A DNA stretch of 64,000 nt from Rhizopus sp. PT2906 (Eukaryota; Mucoromycota; Mucoromycetes; Mucorales; Rhizopodaceae), in the NCBI GenBank assembly GCA_025529335.1, contig JAMYHX010000192.1, positions 1 to 64,000 of the forward strand. Reading direction: 5' to 3'. Of this stretch, positions 33,914-46,345 are shown piece after piece. The notes under the pieces are model-generated. The model did not search any database, was not told where the DNA came from, and saw nothing but the letters and a program-made list of their open reading frames with translations. Numbering within the stretch: position 1 is the first letter of the stretch; the number at the start of each line of letters is the position of its first letter. The translations under genes were made by a program, and so were the position numbers.

Positions 33914-35973
33914 ATGACAATAGTAGTCGAAAGTGTTGCCTGGGGTATCTATGGAGTAGTAGTTGCTGTAATGCCAAGTTGGCGTTTTATCTTAAAGTGT
34001 TGTCTAATTTGAATCTAGATGCTATTCTTATTCAGTGTATTATTCACAAGATATTTTCAAGCCAAATATGATTCCGAATTCTTTGCAACGTTCATCACCA
34101 TTTTGGCATTAGGACTTGTCTTTTCGACATTAGCCTTATTGCCTGTTGACATTTTTTTAGTTTCAGCTACAGTAGATCCTACAATGGGAATTAAGAAAGA
34201 ATGGGCCACACCAGCAGCTATTGACCGAATGACCAAGGTGACAAGTATAGTGTATTATGGTCAGTTGCATATTATAAAAGTATGCTGTACATTTATATCA
34301 ACTTGCATGAATAGCCTTTTATGGAACTATTACGATGTTTAGCTTCTTTTTGATACCCTTTGCTTATTTTTTCTATGAGGAGTATGATGAAGATCAATCA
34401 TTAAAGGACAGAATAATGGGTGCGCTCAAGTACACTTCCTTTTTTGTCATCATATCCGTTCTTCTGTCTATCTTTGGCTTATTCCTCAAGCCAACTGCGA
34501 GGCCGCCCAAGATTGATCTGGATTGGTTCAAGAAGTTGCTTACAGAGGATTGTAAGTGCAGTGATAATAAAAAGGAGAAAAATGCTAACGTGTAGAGGCT
34601 AGATGGCGGAAAGACCATCTCATTTTTACTTGCGTGCCTTATCTTGTTCGGAATGCTTGTTTTTATTGGATACACTGTAAGCTAAACTGATGATCATATC
34701 ACAAATATTGAATCTATACAACAGGCACCAGGGTTATCGCTTTTGCCCATGGATCTGATGAAGGGCAGACGGCGATTGGAGGATGAAAGTGAAGATGTAG
34801 AGAATAGGTTAATCGCAGCCAAGGAAAGACAGCGAGCGATCATGGCTAAATATGCCAATAGATCGCTACCAGTTAAGGAGCAACGAGAACTTGATGAACT
34901 AGAAGATGAAGAAAGATTACTTGCCAGAAGATTAAGAACCATTCAACAATATCGATCAAGTTTATTTCAAAAGCTATTCTACATTGTTCGACCATTTGAA
35001 GTATGTGATGCCATTATTATTATTATTATTATTCATTCCATATTTATATCTCTTTAGTTTACATTAGGTGCCATATTATTATGCGTTACTTTAGTCATTG
35101 CTGTGTCCATTTTTATGACAATGTAATATAACTCTGCATATGATGACATACTTATTATTTATTTATAGAGTGGATAAAATTGCTTATACAGTATGCGGAA
35201 GTCAGTGTGGCTATGTTATTAGCCATCCAAACATGTTTAACCCTATCAACTTCATATTTGTTAAATTATCCAAGATATTCCCATTAGACTATCTATTTAT
35301 GGTCGGATTGATTATTTACTTCTTCTTAGCAACCATGTCTGGAATCATCCATGTTGGCATTCGATTTCTTTGGATTACCTTATTTCGTATCAGAAAAGGA
35401 GCTACTGCCCCTCAAGCCTTGTTAGTAACTGCTGTATTACTCACGCTAAGTTTACTGGCATTAAATTATACCGTGACAATCATCGTTGCCCCTAGTTATG
35501 CACACTTCGGAAGCCAAGTCTATGTAGAGTATAAGAAATAACACATGTATAAATTAATATATATGGGTTCTAAGCCAATTTCTAGTGTAATCAAACAAAC
35601 ACACTTGGACAGAGGGATTGTACTCAAAGTAAAGAATGGATTGTTCCCTGTGATATTTATGGACCTACAGGTATAATCAAAGGATGAATTGCTACCATGT
35701 ATTCCAACTTTTTTATTTTTAGATATATGTACACCAACAGTGTCATCAACATTGATAGATAAAATCATTGTAAACACGCCCTTCTTTGGCATCTTCTTTT
35801 ATTGCTCACAATGGGTGTTTCTGGTCGTGTTTATCCTTGGTTTCCTATATTCAATCTTCCGAAAGCCAAGAAATAGTGCACAAGTTGATTTACAGGAGCT
35901 TGTAGATGATGAAGAAGAACAAAGTTTGCTAAGTCCATCCCGAAGACAGGATGAACGTTATCATACAACATAA
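33914..35973 (+). CDS. LMBD1-type membrane protein (probable lysosomal/vacuolar cobalamin transporter family)
   Basis: LMBD1 (LMBRD1) is a multi-pass lysosomal membrane protein linked to cobalamin export in animals; fungal orthologues are annotated as probable vacuolar transporters. About eight exons join in frame: exon 1 is 33914-33967, then 34019 onward. Landmarks are DPTMGIKKEWATP, FSFFLIPFAYFFYEEYDED, GKTISFLLACLILFG, APGLSLLPMDLMKGRRRLE followed by an arginine-rich amphipathic loop, SGIIHVGIRFLWITLFRI, and CTPTVSSTLIDKIIVNTPFF near the C-terminus. Nine or so hydrophobic segments are visible. The cytosolic tail has an acidic di-leucine-like motif (DDEEEQSLLSPS), consistent with endolysosomal sorting. 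It follows MRP51 by about 120 bp. Confidence 0.92.
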
Positions 35974-36168
35974 AGAAAGAATCTCGTGTGCGTTACATGC
36001 AAATCCACACACACTCATTCTTGTACATGTTCGATGAAAGGACACGTTTTTAGTTGCTCTATTTGATTAAAATATAATATTCCCAACTTTGGGTAATCTC
36101 CATTGGGTCTTTTTTGGCTTCTCCTTTCAATTATTTTTATTTCTCCTTTTTTCTATGTGTGTGTATGT

Positions 36169-36221
<53 letters not shown>

Positions 36222-37239
36222 GTAGCATTGTAATGCTTTTCATGCAAGCGAAAAAAAGGAAACAAACAGGTATTAGAAAGAGATTATGCGTAATTTAATA
36301 CAAAGCGACAATGAAGTAAATAGGAAGAACATGTAAACATTTTCACTGGTAATTAGTTGCATTGTTTATATGAAAGATCGTCAGTTTGCAGGATGTAATC
36401 TCGTCAATCAAAAAAGTAATAGTTGCTACTTTTGGTAGTATAGTAACACAAATTCCTTTTTTTTACAAGTGATATAACAAGCTTGGTACATAAAGTAACC
36501 AGATCAAAAGCGTCTAGTTCTTTTTCGATTATTAGAAGGGAAAATAAATTTTAAGGGACAACCTTTGTCAATTAAAGTAATTGACAATATGTTTCAATCA
36601 AGATAATTTTGTTGATCTTTCATCATGTTTGTACTTCATTCACTTTGTTTATGTTTGTTATTTGTTATTCTTCAACAATCAATTGTTCACTCATAAAATA
36701 ATAATATATCTGATGGTTGCCATGGCACACTTCACCATGGAAACAGGTTGTCATAGTTATTCTGTTTTTCTTGCTTTTTATAGAGTGAGGATATAGTTTA
36801 ATAATTTCAGAAATGATAGAACAATAATAAGCAATATTCAATAGGGAGAATACCATTATAAAAAGATCTGTTCTGTTAGTGTAACGCTTATGAAATAGGG
36901 GCAAATATATGTTCAAGGGACGTCAATTTTAAAGATCTCATTGGTCTATTTATTTTTAGCATTCAACCTATACAGCGTATAGTTTATGCATAGAATTTTC
37001 AATATAAAAAGTAGATAATCTTTTTGTTTTCTTCTTCTTTATCTCATTCATTCTTTTTTTCTTTTCTTATTCATTATTTACAAGAATTAACTCTTGTAAC
37101 ATTCAACACTTCATTCACTTGCTACCCAATTACTTTCCCTACTTTCTTTTACCTTCAAAAAGCTTTTAGATAAAGATTTTTAATAACGTAAGTTGCAAAT
37201 ACCAAAATGTCATAGAATAGACACTAACAGAACCTATAG
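35974..37239. other. long upstream region of the C2H2 factor, with a 48-nt T run
   Basis: No gene is supported. A homopolymer of 48 T sits at 36170-36217. Short ATG frames near 36581 and 36665 overlap on opposite strands. From ~37020 to 37160 the sequence is strongly C/T-rich, typical of a fungal core promoter and leader region before the ATG at 37240. Confidence 0.5.
36170..36217. repeat. poly(T) tract, 48 nt
   Basis: Uninterrupted run of T bounded by GTGTATGTG on the left and ACTTGTAGC on the right. It is the longest homopolymer in the window. It could be a poly(A) tail footprint of a retrotransposed copy, a nucleosome-free promoter element, or an assembly-sensitive site. Confidence 0.85.
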
Positions 37240-38266
37240 ATGTACTCAACCGCCTCTGCTTATCAGCCTTCATTTGAATTATCCTCCGTTTCTGCTCCTT
37301 CTCAGTTATCTCCACCAGAGATTGAGATTGACCATTGCTTAAACAACTATCAACGTCATGACAGTATTGATTACAGTCGTCGCGCAAGTTACTTCACTGG
37401 TCTCTTATCCTCTAATGAATCCAACTTGTCTGATCAAGAGCAGAGAACACCCAGTCCATTCAATGGTTACGAAGACTATCAGTATCACCATCCTTTGGAT
37501 AATTCAAACAAGAGACGTATGAGTACGTTGATTGAGCTTCCTCAACTGAACTACCAGTCATCATCTGATTATGGTTACTCCACTGTTATTCATCCTTGGC
37601 TTACAACCGACAATGTCATGAACTCTGACAATCGTTCTCCATTGATGTATGCTAATCCTGCCATTGACATGTATTCTCCTCAAGCTTACTTTGGTAACAA
37701 CAGTGGCAATAGCTTTCATCCTCTCATGGCAGGTGATTCCCTGGGCCTTCCCGTCGATGGCGTCTTTCGTGAAAGAGCCTCTTCGGCATGTTCCTCTTCC
37801 TCTGCCGATAGTTCACTCTCTATCAGCCCCCCACCTACACGCAGATGCAGCAAGGCTGCCGTCAGCCTTTCCAAATCGCCCGTCAAGCGTTCTCGTGGAC
37901 GCAGAGTGTCCAACAGCCCAAGTGTAGCTGGCCAAAAAGTGTTTACCTGTACACACGATGATTGTGGTAAGGTATTTAAGCGATCAGAACACTTGAAGCG
38001 TCATATCCGATCTATTCATACTTTGGAAAAACGTAAGTGCATTTTCTTTATTCTGAAATTCTTTTATTAATCTTATTTTTTTAGCCTATGAATGTCCTTA
38101 TCAAACGTGCTCCAAGAGATTCTCTCGCTCTGACAACTTGAACCAACATATCCGCATTCACCGTCATACAGGAAAGGACAAGAGCAATACCAATAACAGC
38201 AGTAACAGTAATCAGAACGCTAGCGTCTCAAACAACAACTTTAATAATTTTATGCCTACTTTTTAA
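37240..38266 (+). CDS. C2H2 zinc-finger transcription factor, Msn2/Msn4-like
   Basis: Two exons, 37240-38032 and 38085-38266, join in frame to 324 residues. The N-terminal ~220 residues are low-complexity, rich in Ser/Pro/Tyr/Asn, likely a regulatory region with many SP sites. A basic patch (SPVKRSRGRRVS) may act as a nuclear localisation signal. Two C2H2 fingers follow: FTCTHDDCGKVFKRSEHLKR, then PYECPYQTCSKRFSRSDNL ending in a His-x3-His. The recognition helices RSEHLKRH and RSDNLNQH match those of Msn2/Msn4/Seb1-type factors that bind the stress-response element (AGGGG). The second finger sits after an intron placed in the EKPY linker. The tail is Asn/Ser-rich. Target genes cannot be read from the sequence. 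Confidence 0.92.
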
Positions 38267-41036
38267 TGACCTTAAGCAACATATTTTGGGTTCTTTTTTT
38301 TCTTCGCATCTCTTTATACCATTATTGTTTGTTTACACTATTTTATTCATTTGCATGCCTCTTTTCTCTCTCTACCACTTATTTATTTTCACAACCTCAA
38401 TTCCCCTTACATATGTCTCCTTAAATTTTATATTGTCAATTTTATATATTGAATTCACATCTATCAAATCAACCAACTTAAAAAAATGGAAAGCACATAA
38501 TTCATATATTCTTTTTGTATGTATTATACAGCATCTAACTGTTGTTTGCACCAATAAAAAAACTAGCTACTCTGTTTTCAAGTTTTATTGTATTTTATCA
38601 TTTAGAAATGAATAGTTCATCATTCACTGAACGCGTACTCATACTTTTTACACTGGGCCAAAGGGGGGAGTGTTGACATCAAAATTCGTGCAACCGCTAC
38701 TTTCATATATACTACCGCATGTTTTCATGCAAAAGGGTTCTCTCTTTTTTTTTAGTTGGTCTATTTAGTGGCTTTTTCATAAAGTCTGGTTCGTTCTAAT
38801 GATGATGTTTATGCCAGAACTTACCCCCGTGCTCTATTTCTCTGGCATATTTAGCCTGATGTGTAACCTATAAAACGCCCGTGTGCTCTCCTTACTTTGT
38901 TCGTCATTAACAATGCTAAAGTATACTTTTTATCATAATATATACATACATGTTGATCATTCAGATGTTATTAATGTATTTCTTTAGTAATAACAAGCCT
39001 TGAGGAGGTTAATCGAAGTGAGATAATGGCATGCATAATTTATTAGAGAGCGCAACTTCAGTGATATAAGAGTTGTCAGTCATTTTTGTGATATGACATT
39101 ATTTCCGTGCTGGATATGAATTGAAGAAAGACTGGATTTTTCTACATATTATTTTATGCCTAATTTGTACATTATATATTATTTTATGGTTCTTCCTTTT
39201 TTATTTTTGTAAATAAGAAGAGCACGGTCCACTAGCGAAGACAACAACAACAACAACAAAGAGAGAAAGAAATTAGTTAGATCATCACTCCTTTAATCTT
39301 GATCGTTCTACCCCCTTCCTCCTCCTTCCTCTTGTCCTTATATGTCTTTTTTTTTTGTAGCAACAAGAGTAATCATTGAGATAGGAGTGTAAAGTGGACC
39401 AAAGGATGAAGTAAAAGTGGCACCTGCGCCATAGGCTACATTGAACAAAAAAAAAAAGAAGTCATGGAGTCAATCGTCTGATCTTTTCCATATTGAAGTA
39501 ACCACCGAATTTGGCGCTATGCAGTTTTTACTTTTTTCAGAATGGTATCTTTACACATCTTGCCATATCTACCAATAGTTTTTCTCCTTTTTCCAAAAGA
39601 GCTTTTTTATAAGACTCCCCTTCCTTTCAGGAACATTGATATTAGCACTAATCAAAGCACTCTGATCATAGACACTTCCCTTGTTAGGATAAGGTTTATC
39701 GTAGCTTCTTCAAGGGAAACTATAAACCATTTGCGAAACTTTCAAGGAGATGAAATAAAGTCGTACGTCAAAACCTCCTGAATTACGATCATTTTCTTAC
39801 AAAAAAGTAAAGAAAGGGCATTGTTTTTATAGAAATTGGCAATTGATTTTGAATGAAAAATATTCTTTGAACCAAGAATAGGGCAGCATCTCTATTTAAG
39901 GTCGATGCTAATCAGAAGCTTGTCCTGTCATAACTCGTTCATTTTATGATCGACCTTGTTCGATCAGCTATTTTTGTCATTTTTATCAGGTATTTGGCAG
40001 CTTATTTAAACTTATTTTCCTGTTAAAAAGCTTCTTATATTAATTCGTCTACGATTAAATAAAGAAAAGGAGTCATGTTGCTTGATTTGTACTTTCATTC
40101 TCGATCACGACATCGCTTTCCTGCAATAACAATGCGATAAAAGCATATATGGGAATATATATCTTTAAGCAATAAATATATGCCACTTGAGCTTATTATG
40201 AAATCAAAAAAGGTAATAAGGTTTAAGCATAGTCAAGATAGACTATGGGTAAGCAAATAGCAGCATATTATGGGATTTTTTGAGTCACAATAAGAAGGAC
40301 AAGCAGCATATGCAATAAGTTGTGGTTAAATCAGAGTGGCTTGATGCTCACAAAGTGCCCTTTAGACGATCATTTGGACGACGTATAAGATAAAAGCTCT
40401 TCATATGATTATCAGAGCAAACACACACATGTATTAAAAACCAGGCGTCTCAGAGAACCCTTTTGGCTTATTATAATAAAGATGTGAGCATAAGTTACAT
40501 GAAATAATAGACTAATTTATTTTTAGTAAACGATTTCCGAAAGCGGTGTGTAGACTACTGTTGGAGAGATGAATGCTACATCGTATTTTATTCTCATTTC
40601 GATCATGGGGACGAAAAGGCAGACAGGGAGATCATGGGGCATTGTTTTTTATTTATTTTGACTCAGCCATCATTCGAGAACACCTTCAAGATATCTCTAC
40701 AAGATGTGCCTAGAACCCTTCAAGAGTGGTAAGTGTTTCTTCTATTCTGTGCAAGGGCTCGTGCGAGTGCAATATAAACAAATGATACACAACAAACATC
40801 CTTACACAGTGTTACTATGATATGATCTGGGCTAGAATGCTCCCTTATGACGGCATTTATAGTGTGTAGAGTCATCCGGGAAGACTATAGTAAGTAATCT
40901 ACCGACATATAAGACGATACCAGGGAAAAAAAAAAATTTAAAAGCAAAAGAACAAAAGCTTTCTCTTTTCCTTTTTCCTCCTCTTTTTTTTCTTTTCTTT
41001 TCGTTTCTTTTTTCGTTTCTCTTTTTTAAAAAATAC
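38267..41036. other. 2.8-kb intergenic region, no gene seen
   Basis: AT-rich, with only short unsupported frames (for example 79 codons at 39542). A CAA repeat lies near 39240-39259. A strongly pyrimidine-rich stretch at 40960-41030 directly precedes the bHLH start. The length suggests an extended regulatory region or old insertions. I see no conserved protein. Confidence 0.4.
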
Positions 41037-42317
41037 ATGCCACAAGAAAATCTCTTCCCTCAGAATTTTCAACCACCTCAACCTCAACATATATTTGATC
41101 CTAACACAGGGCTTTACCAAGCTGATATGCCTTTACAATTTGCTGCCTCAGTTCCTCACCGTCAGCCACAACACTCTTCACCGCCACCACAACGACAACA
41201 ACAAGGACCTCCTCATCAATCCTTGGCCTTTCAGCATGCACCATTTCAAAATGCAGATGTTCCCTTTCAAAATCCGGAGGTTATAATGCCACCCTCCTGT
41301 AAATAATAACCAATACTAAAAAAGGGAAAAAAAAAGACTAATGATCTTATAGGTTTAACCAACTATCCCAGTAGCCCATTTGAGAGACAGGAACCCTTGA
41401 TGCCCACGGGAGGCGGTGGTACAAGCAGACAGGTACAAACTAAGGCCGAAAGAAGAGCTGAACATAATGCCACCGAGAGACTTCGACGAGAAAACTTGAA
41501 TGCTAAATTCCAACAACTGGCACACATCTTACCTAACCTTCAAAATGATACTCGACATTCTAAAAGTGCAATCATTGATCGAACATTGGATTATGTGAAA
41601 GGATCGATTCTAAAAGAAGAACGTATGCAAAACCGAATAAAGGAGCTTGAAAAGATCAATAGCTATCTATTATCTCAATTGGATGATCGTAGTACAGGGG
41701 CGAGCTATAAAAGAAAAAAGTCGACTCAAATCGAACCTTCTCCATCACCCGTTCCAGCTTCCTCGCCAAGTCCCAATTCAGTCATATCTGAGGAATTGAG
41801 CCATATGGAAGATCCGATAACAGATCAGCCACCGATAACTCATAAACAAGGATTACAAAACAATAAGGCCAACGGATTCTTTGGAGAACCCCATGTTTCA
41901 AGTACTGTCACGAATCACCCAACACCCAATACAACCGCAACCGTTCGAGTCCCTAGTAATGATAATAACAATAACAGCAACGCTCGTTCTGTATCACCTT
42001 TGTCGGCTACGGTTACTCCGAGAACGGCGTATCATGTAAATAATAACTGGCCCAATAATAGCAATGGATTTATGAACAACCAACATCCTATAAAGCAAGA
42101 ACAGATGCTATATTGTGATATCGAACGACTTTGTACAATGATGACGACAGACCCATTTATGAGATATCGAGATGAAGAGGATTCAAATGGTAATCATTCA
42201 CCACCTATGAATACATTTGCAGAACAACAACAACGCCAATATATCTCTATGATCAATCACTCACAACCCATCATGAACCACAATGAACATTTATATCATT
42301 TAATGCAGCGACAATAA
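41037..42317 (+). CDS. bHLH transcription factor
   Basis: Two exons, 41037-41298 and 41353-42317, join in frame to 408 residues. The N-terminal exon is Pro/Gln/His-rich (QPPQPQHIFDPN). The bHLH domain is complete at about residues 115-170: basic region AERRAEHNATERLRRENLN with the His/Glu/Arg residues of E-box (CANNTG) binders, helix 1 NAKFQQLAHILPNL, a loop, and helix 2 HSKSAIIDRTLDYVKGSI. A short leucine-containing helix follows (RIKELEKINSYLLSQL). The rest is Ser/Pro/Asn-rich and probably disordered. I cannot assign a specific orthologue; similar fungal factors control morphology or metabolism. Confidence 0.9.
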
Positions 42318-44033
42318 GTATATTATGAACTCTATTTATTACATCGTCCTTCATTCATCCATACCCTACGTTTATATGCCCCTCCTCCCCCCTTTTCTCC
42401 TTTTTTTTTTTTATAACTATATTCTACAACAAGCATAACATAAATAACACTAATTATTTGTATGTATCTTTCCCGTAGCCAGAAAAAAAGTTTTTGCCTT
42501 GTTTTCTCTTTTACAAAATATAAATAAACATCAGATGATGATCAACTATTACATAATAACTAAAAAGAACAAGAGAAAAAAAAAGAGAGAGAGAGAGCCT
42601 ATTTTTTATCCTGACAAATTATTCAGTAGTTACTGACAGTGCACAACTTGCCCCATTTAGGACAAATTCACTAAATTGCGCGCGCGCGTATAGGACATTC
42701 TTTTTTTTTTATTATTATTTCTCAGGACATGGATAAAGCCCCATCAGCTTGTTACAAGACACACAAAAGGATACTGTCCATCACTTCTTTACATCCAATT
42801 CAACCTAATAAGTAACATGGCCCGAGAAAAAATACGGATGAAGTCATCAAAATAGGAAATATCTTAAAAAAAAAGGAGGTACTCATATTCATAAAAAGGG
42901 CATATTTTTTTTTTCTGAATTAGGGAAGTGCGATCAAATGATATTAATTCAGATGACTGGAACTTTAATAATACAAAGATTCCTGTGAGATCACTGCTAA
43001 ACGCCTTCCTCAGTTTGTCGATTTCATCATCATCTGAACTATGTCCGCAAGAAAGAGTTTGCTGAATATCACAAAAGATATATAGTTTATTAATGACGCA
43101 TAGATGAGACAATAAAAAGGGGGTAAAGAATATTGCGCGTAAATAAAACTCTAAGGGATATAAAGTATACTTCCAAGCTTAAAATGAACAACATAGGGGG
43201 GTTCATTCTCTTTTGTAATTGATAAATACAGAATACATCATTCAAAAAGAAAAAAAAAGGGCTAGTCATTTATTCATGCAGACATAGACTCAGTGAGAGA
43301 CATATCCCTCATTCATCATACATCCCAAATAATGCAAATGAGAATATTATGCCACTTTAGGTGTATCATGTGATCATCGTATCTACGCAGTCGTAAACCA
43401 TCGTTTCTCTGTGATGGACCATGGCCACATAGGCTTCCTTGACGTTATTTGTATTCGATTTATTTTGTTTTATTGATTATTGAGGATCGTTGATCACGAA
43501 TGCTTTAAATTCCTATGCACTCTTGTTGAATTACCCCATCTTAAAATGAACGGGTTATACTATTTAACATAGTATTAAACTGTGTTCCCATCTATCAAAG
43601 CTTTATAGCTTTTAAACCTCTACTCTATTCTATTCCGTTCAAGCAAATGAGCTATAATGGACAAGAGTAAAACACTATGGCACTACATGCATATAATCTT
43701 TCCCAGGGCCTATATAATACTAAGCCTGCCGCTGATCTCATGACCAATTTGAAAACAACACAAACTGACGTTTACGGCGTACTATACTTATTGTTTGTCG
43801 CATGGATTATTCTCTCTCTGTGGATCATATATATGCTGTGAGCTAATTGTCTTGGCGGAAAAAAGCTCATACATCCTATATCGGGACCCAAAAGAACTTT
43901 TAGGTCTATTTTCATACATTACTCTAGATCATCCTTTCTTTTTTTTGCTCATCTATGTTGTTTATACGAAATATTGTATGAGGGTATCCATTGCTCCTTT
44001 TTTTTATTTCATAAGATACACATTGTTCTTCAT
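42318..44033. other. intergenic; possible short coding piece on the minus strand
   Basis: 3' flank of the bHLH gene, then AT-rich DNA. A GA run occurs at 42581-42596 and a short (GC)n block at 42678-42688. A minus-strand open stretch at 42864-43112 includes SCGHSSDDDEIDKLRKAFSS after a plausible ATTCAG acceptor, but no complete gene could be built. A 91-codon plus frame at 43795-44070 overlaps the end of the TLC gene and is not supported. Confidence 0.4.
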
Positions 44034-45166
44034 CTATTGTTTTTCCTTGATGGTTACCACTTCCTGTTGATGTTGTTGAGGGAATCTTTTACGTAACATC
44101 TTGATCATCCGACTGAACCACCAAAAATTTAAGCAGCTGGTGGCGAAATTGGCTGAGCCGTAGACTATCCAATCTAACGTATATGTGTGAGATGATAATG
44201 CTACTTTTTTTTTTAAAAAAAAAAAAACTTACAACGCAGAGGAACATGATCTTTGACTGCATAAATATCAACTATGAGAAATATTTGGATAAGTGACAGG
44301 ACTAATTGATGTTGAGGTTGTATACTTTACTCCACATTTTAACAGACATGACTGTACCAAATACGACTCGTGCACCAAAAAAGGTTAATAGTAGAACAAC
44401 ACCATTAATCAATTGAATTCTTGAACCGGACCAGCCGATCTTATCCTGTAATAAAGCATAAATGACATGAATGTTGTGGAGACTATTCTTTTTTTTTTAC
44501 CATAAACCAATGGAAATTTAAAAATATTGTGCTTAATTCATACATGAGAAAGATGGCACCGTAATAATTTACAAATGGACGCTAAAGACGATGTAAATAA
44601 CAAGAAGGATATAATACAAGACACTTACGAATGAAAATATAAAGACAGAGAATGAAGCAATACCATGTAATACCATGCTTATACCTTGATCTTTGTAAAA
44701 GTAAATCGCAGTGATTGTATCCCATAAGAAGTAACTATGTGGGGTATTGTAAAAAAAAAAGCTCAATGTAAACTATATAGTACTATACCCGCAAGAGATA
44801 GAGTATATATCAGCAGCCCATTTTGTATATCCAAATACTCTATCATGCTCTAATGAATTATCAAAAAGAATAAAAAAGGATCCAATGACCACAGCTATGC
44901 AATGTACTGTAGATACAACATGGATATGCCAATTGGGTGCATTATACTAAAATGATGTAAACTTCTATATGTGTTTTGTATTATGTATCTATATACTCTA
45001 CTCCTTTGAAGAATTGAAATGTCTTTGGAAACAAAACAGGTGAAAGTATTCTCGATATTTCATAGACAATAGTAAAGAACATGGCGGAAATCAGCACTGA
45101 TTGCCAGTGATATTTTAATGTCGATAATGATAACTGATCTAATAGCTGATAAAAAGGTGCGTTCAT
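44034..45166 (-). CDS. TLC-domain membrane protein (TMEM56/TLCD4-like)
   Basis: TLC (TRAM-LAG1-CLN8) proteins are multi-pass ER or plasma-membrane proteins tied to lipid synthesis, transport or sensing. Seven exons join in frame. Landmarks are an N-terminal WQSVLISAMFFTIVYEIS, NWHIHVVSTVHCIAVVIG (His pair of TLC motif 1), YFLWDTITAIYFYKDQGI, MVLHGIASFSVFIFSFRPF, FLMYELSTIFLNFHWFM and a final NFWWFSRMIKML before a polar tail ending KEKQ. Around six or seven hydrophobic spans are visible. It lacks the ceramide-synthase Lag1p motif with double His, so a TMEM56-like role is favoured over ceramide synthesis. It is transcribed divergently from MGT1. Confidence 0.87.
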
Positions 45167-45746
45167 AGTGTTTAGAAGAGAAAAAGATGAAAAGGGGGAA
45201 AGCTCACATTTGATATGAATGGTTTTATATCATTATTGAAAGTCAGGTATTTATTATCCCCAAAAGATGAGTAGAAAAAAAGGTACGACCAACAGCTTAA
45301 AAGGAAAAAGGGGGACTCGGAGGTTATTGCAGAGAAAGAAAGAAAGAGAGAGAGAGAGAGATCGCTGTCACTCTGATATCACATGGATTTAACCTAAAAC
45401 AGTGTTTTGATATATTATAAATTGTATCCTTCTTTTCATAGTTACGTATATTTTCTGCTGCTGCTGCTGCTGCTGCTGCTGTTGTTGTTGTTGTTGTTGT
45501 TGTTGTTAGCTCAGATTCCTTTTTTTTTTTTTTTTTTTTTGATTGCCAATAGAAATAACAAAAAAGGATCTTTTAAATTTATTTATAAGCCAAATGAATA
45601 TGTTTGTGTCACACAACATACACGCCAACAGATTCATTCTCCACGTTCAAATCAGTAAACGGTCAGAGTAGGGCGCGTTTATCAATTATGCGCAGCAAAG
45701 TGTATTTTGGTGGTTTTTTTCTCTTTCTTTTTTTTAACTCTATAGT
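45167..45746. promoter_or_regulatory. divergent promoter region with microsatellites
   Basis: Shared upstream region of the TLC gene (-) and MGT1 (+). It contains a GA tract at about 45331-45360, a CTG block (nine units) at 45455-45481 passing into about eight TTG units to ~45505, and a T run at 45520-45540. These low-complexity tracts probably lie in promoters or leaders. No specific factor site is claimed. Confidence 0.55.
45455..45505. repeat. compound (CTG)9-(TTG)8 trinucleotide repeat
   Basis: Nine CTG units run directly into about eight TTG units, as if TTG arose by C-to-T change of the same array. The array lies in non-coding DNA between divergent genes and falls inside a spurious poly-Leu frame. 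Confidence 0.9.
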
Positions 45747-46304
45747 ATGCCTTCCAAAACCATAACAAAGCCTACAAAGATTACAAAGATCAACAAGAGA
45801 AAAAAGGAAATTGTACAAACATTCATCGCTAATAATAAGGATATTGATAGTAATGTCCATCTTTATCATAAAAAAAACCAAGTGTACTCACATTCAATAG
45901 CTCAAGTCCATTTTCCTATCTCTCAAAAAGAGCGTGAGTCTTTTATAAATCCAAAGACTGGAAAAACGGTCACTCCTTTTCAGTATAAAGTGTATGATCT
46001 AGTAGCTCAGGTTCCAAAAGGACATGTTACTTCTTATAAAGTATTGAGCGATACTTTGAAATCTGCACCTCGAGCAGTGGGACAAGCGCTTCGGTTAAAT
46101 CCCTTTTGTCCTTTACCCGTTCCTTGTCACCGAGTGATTGCATCTGATTTGACAATTGGAGGATTTTCAGGAAGCTTTGGTGATAGTCAATTGGTAGCAA
46201 ACAAGAAGGCTATGCTTGAATTGGAAGGTTGTAGTTTTAATGAAAATTACGTGTTCAAAAATAATGTGGATGGAAGTCAAATAATGTTTAAGGATTTTAA
46301 ATAA
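45747..46304 (+). CDS. MGT1: O6-methylguanine-DNA methyltransferase
   Basis: This suicide repair protein transfers the alkyl group from O6-alkylguanine to its own cysteine. A single exon gives 185 residues. The N-terminus is Lys-rich (KPTKITKINKRKKE), useful for nuclear targeting or DNA contact. The core has FQYKVYDLVAQVPKGHVTSY, the Arg-finger/helix-turn-helix PRAVGQALRLNP, and the active-site motif PVPCHRV with Cys127, followed by GGFSGSFG. All catalytic elements are intact. The gene has no intron, unlike most neighbours. It converges with the striatin gene (41 bp between stop codons). Confidence 0.95.
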   Translation: MPSKTITKPTKITKINKRKKEIVQTFIANNKDIDSNVHLYHKKNQVYSHSIAQVHFPISQKERESFINPKTGKTVTPFQYKVYDLVAQVPKGHVTSYKVLSDTLKSAPRAVGQALRLNPFCPLPVPCHRVIASDLTIGGFSGSFGDSQLVANKKAMLELEGCSFNENYVFKNNVDGSQIMFKDFK

Positions 46305-46345
46305 ATGTATATGTTGTATAGTGTATGTTATGTATATGTTCTTCA

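Noticed and set aside
36089..36298. Poly-Phe frame
   Set aside because: Caused by the 48-nt T run.
43795..44070. 91-codon plus-strand frame
   Set aside because: Overlaps the last exon of the TLC gene on the other strand; Phe/Tyr/Ile-rich with no domain.
45407..45658. Frame with a run of Leu residues
   Set aside because: Produced by the CTG/TTG microsatellite between divergent promoters; no upstream or downstream coding signal.
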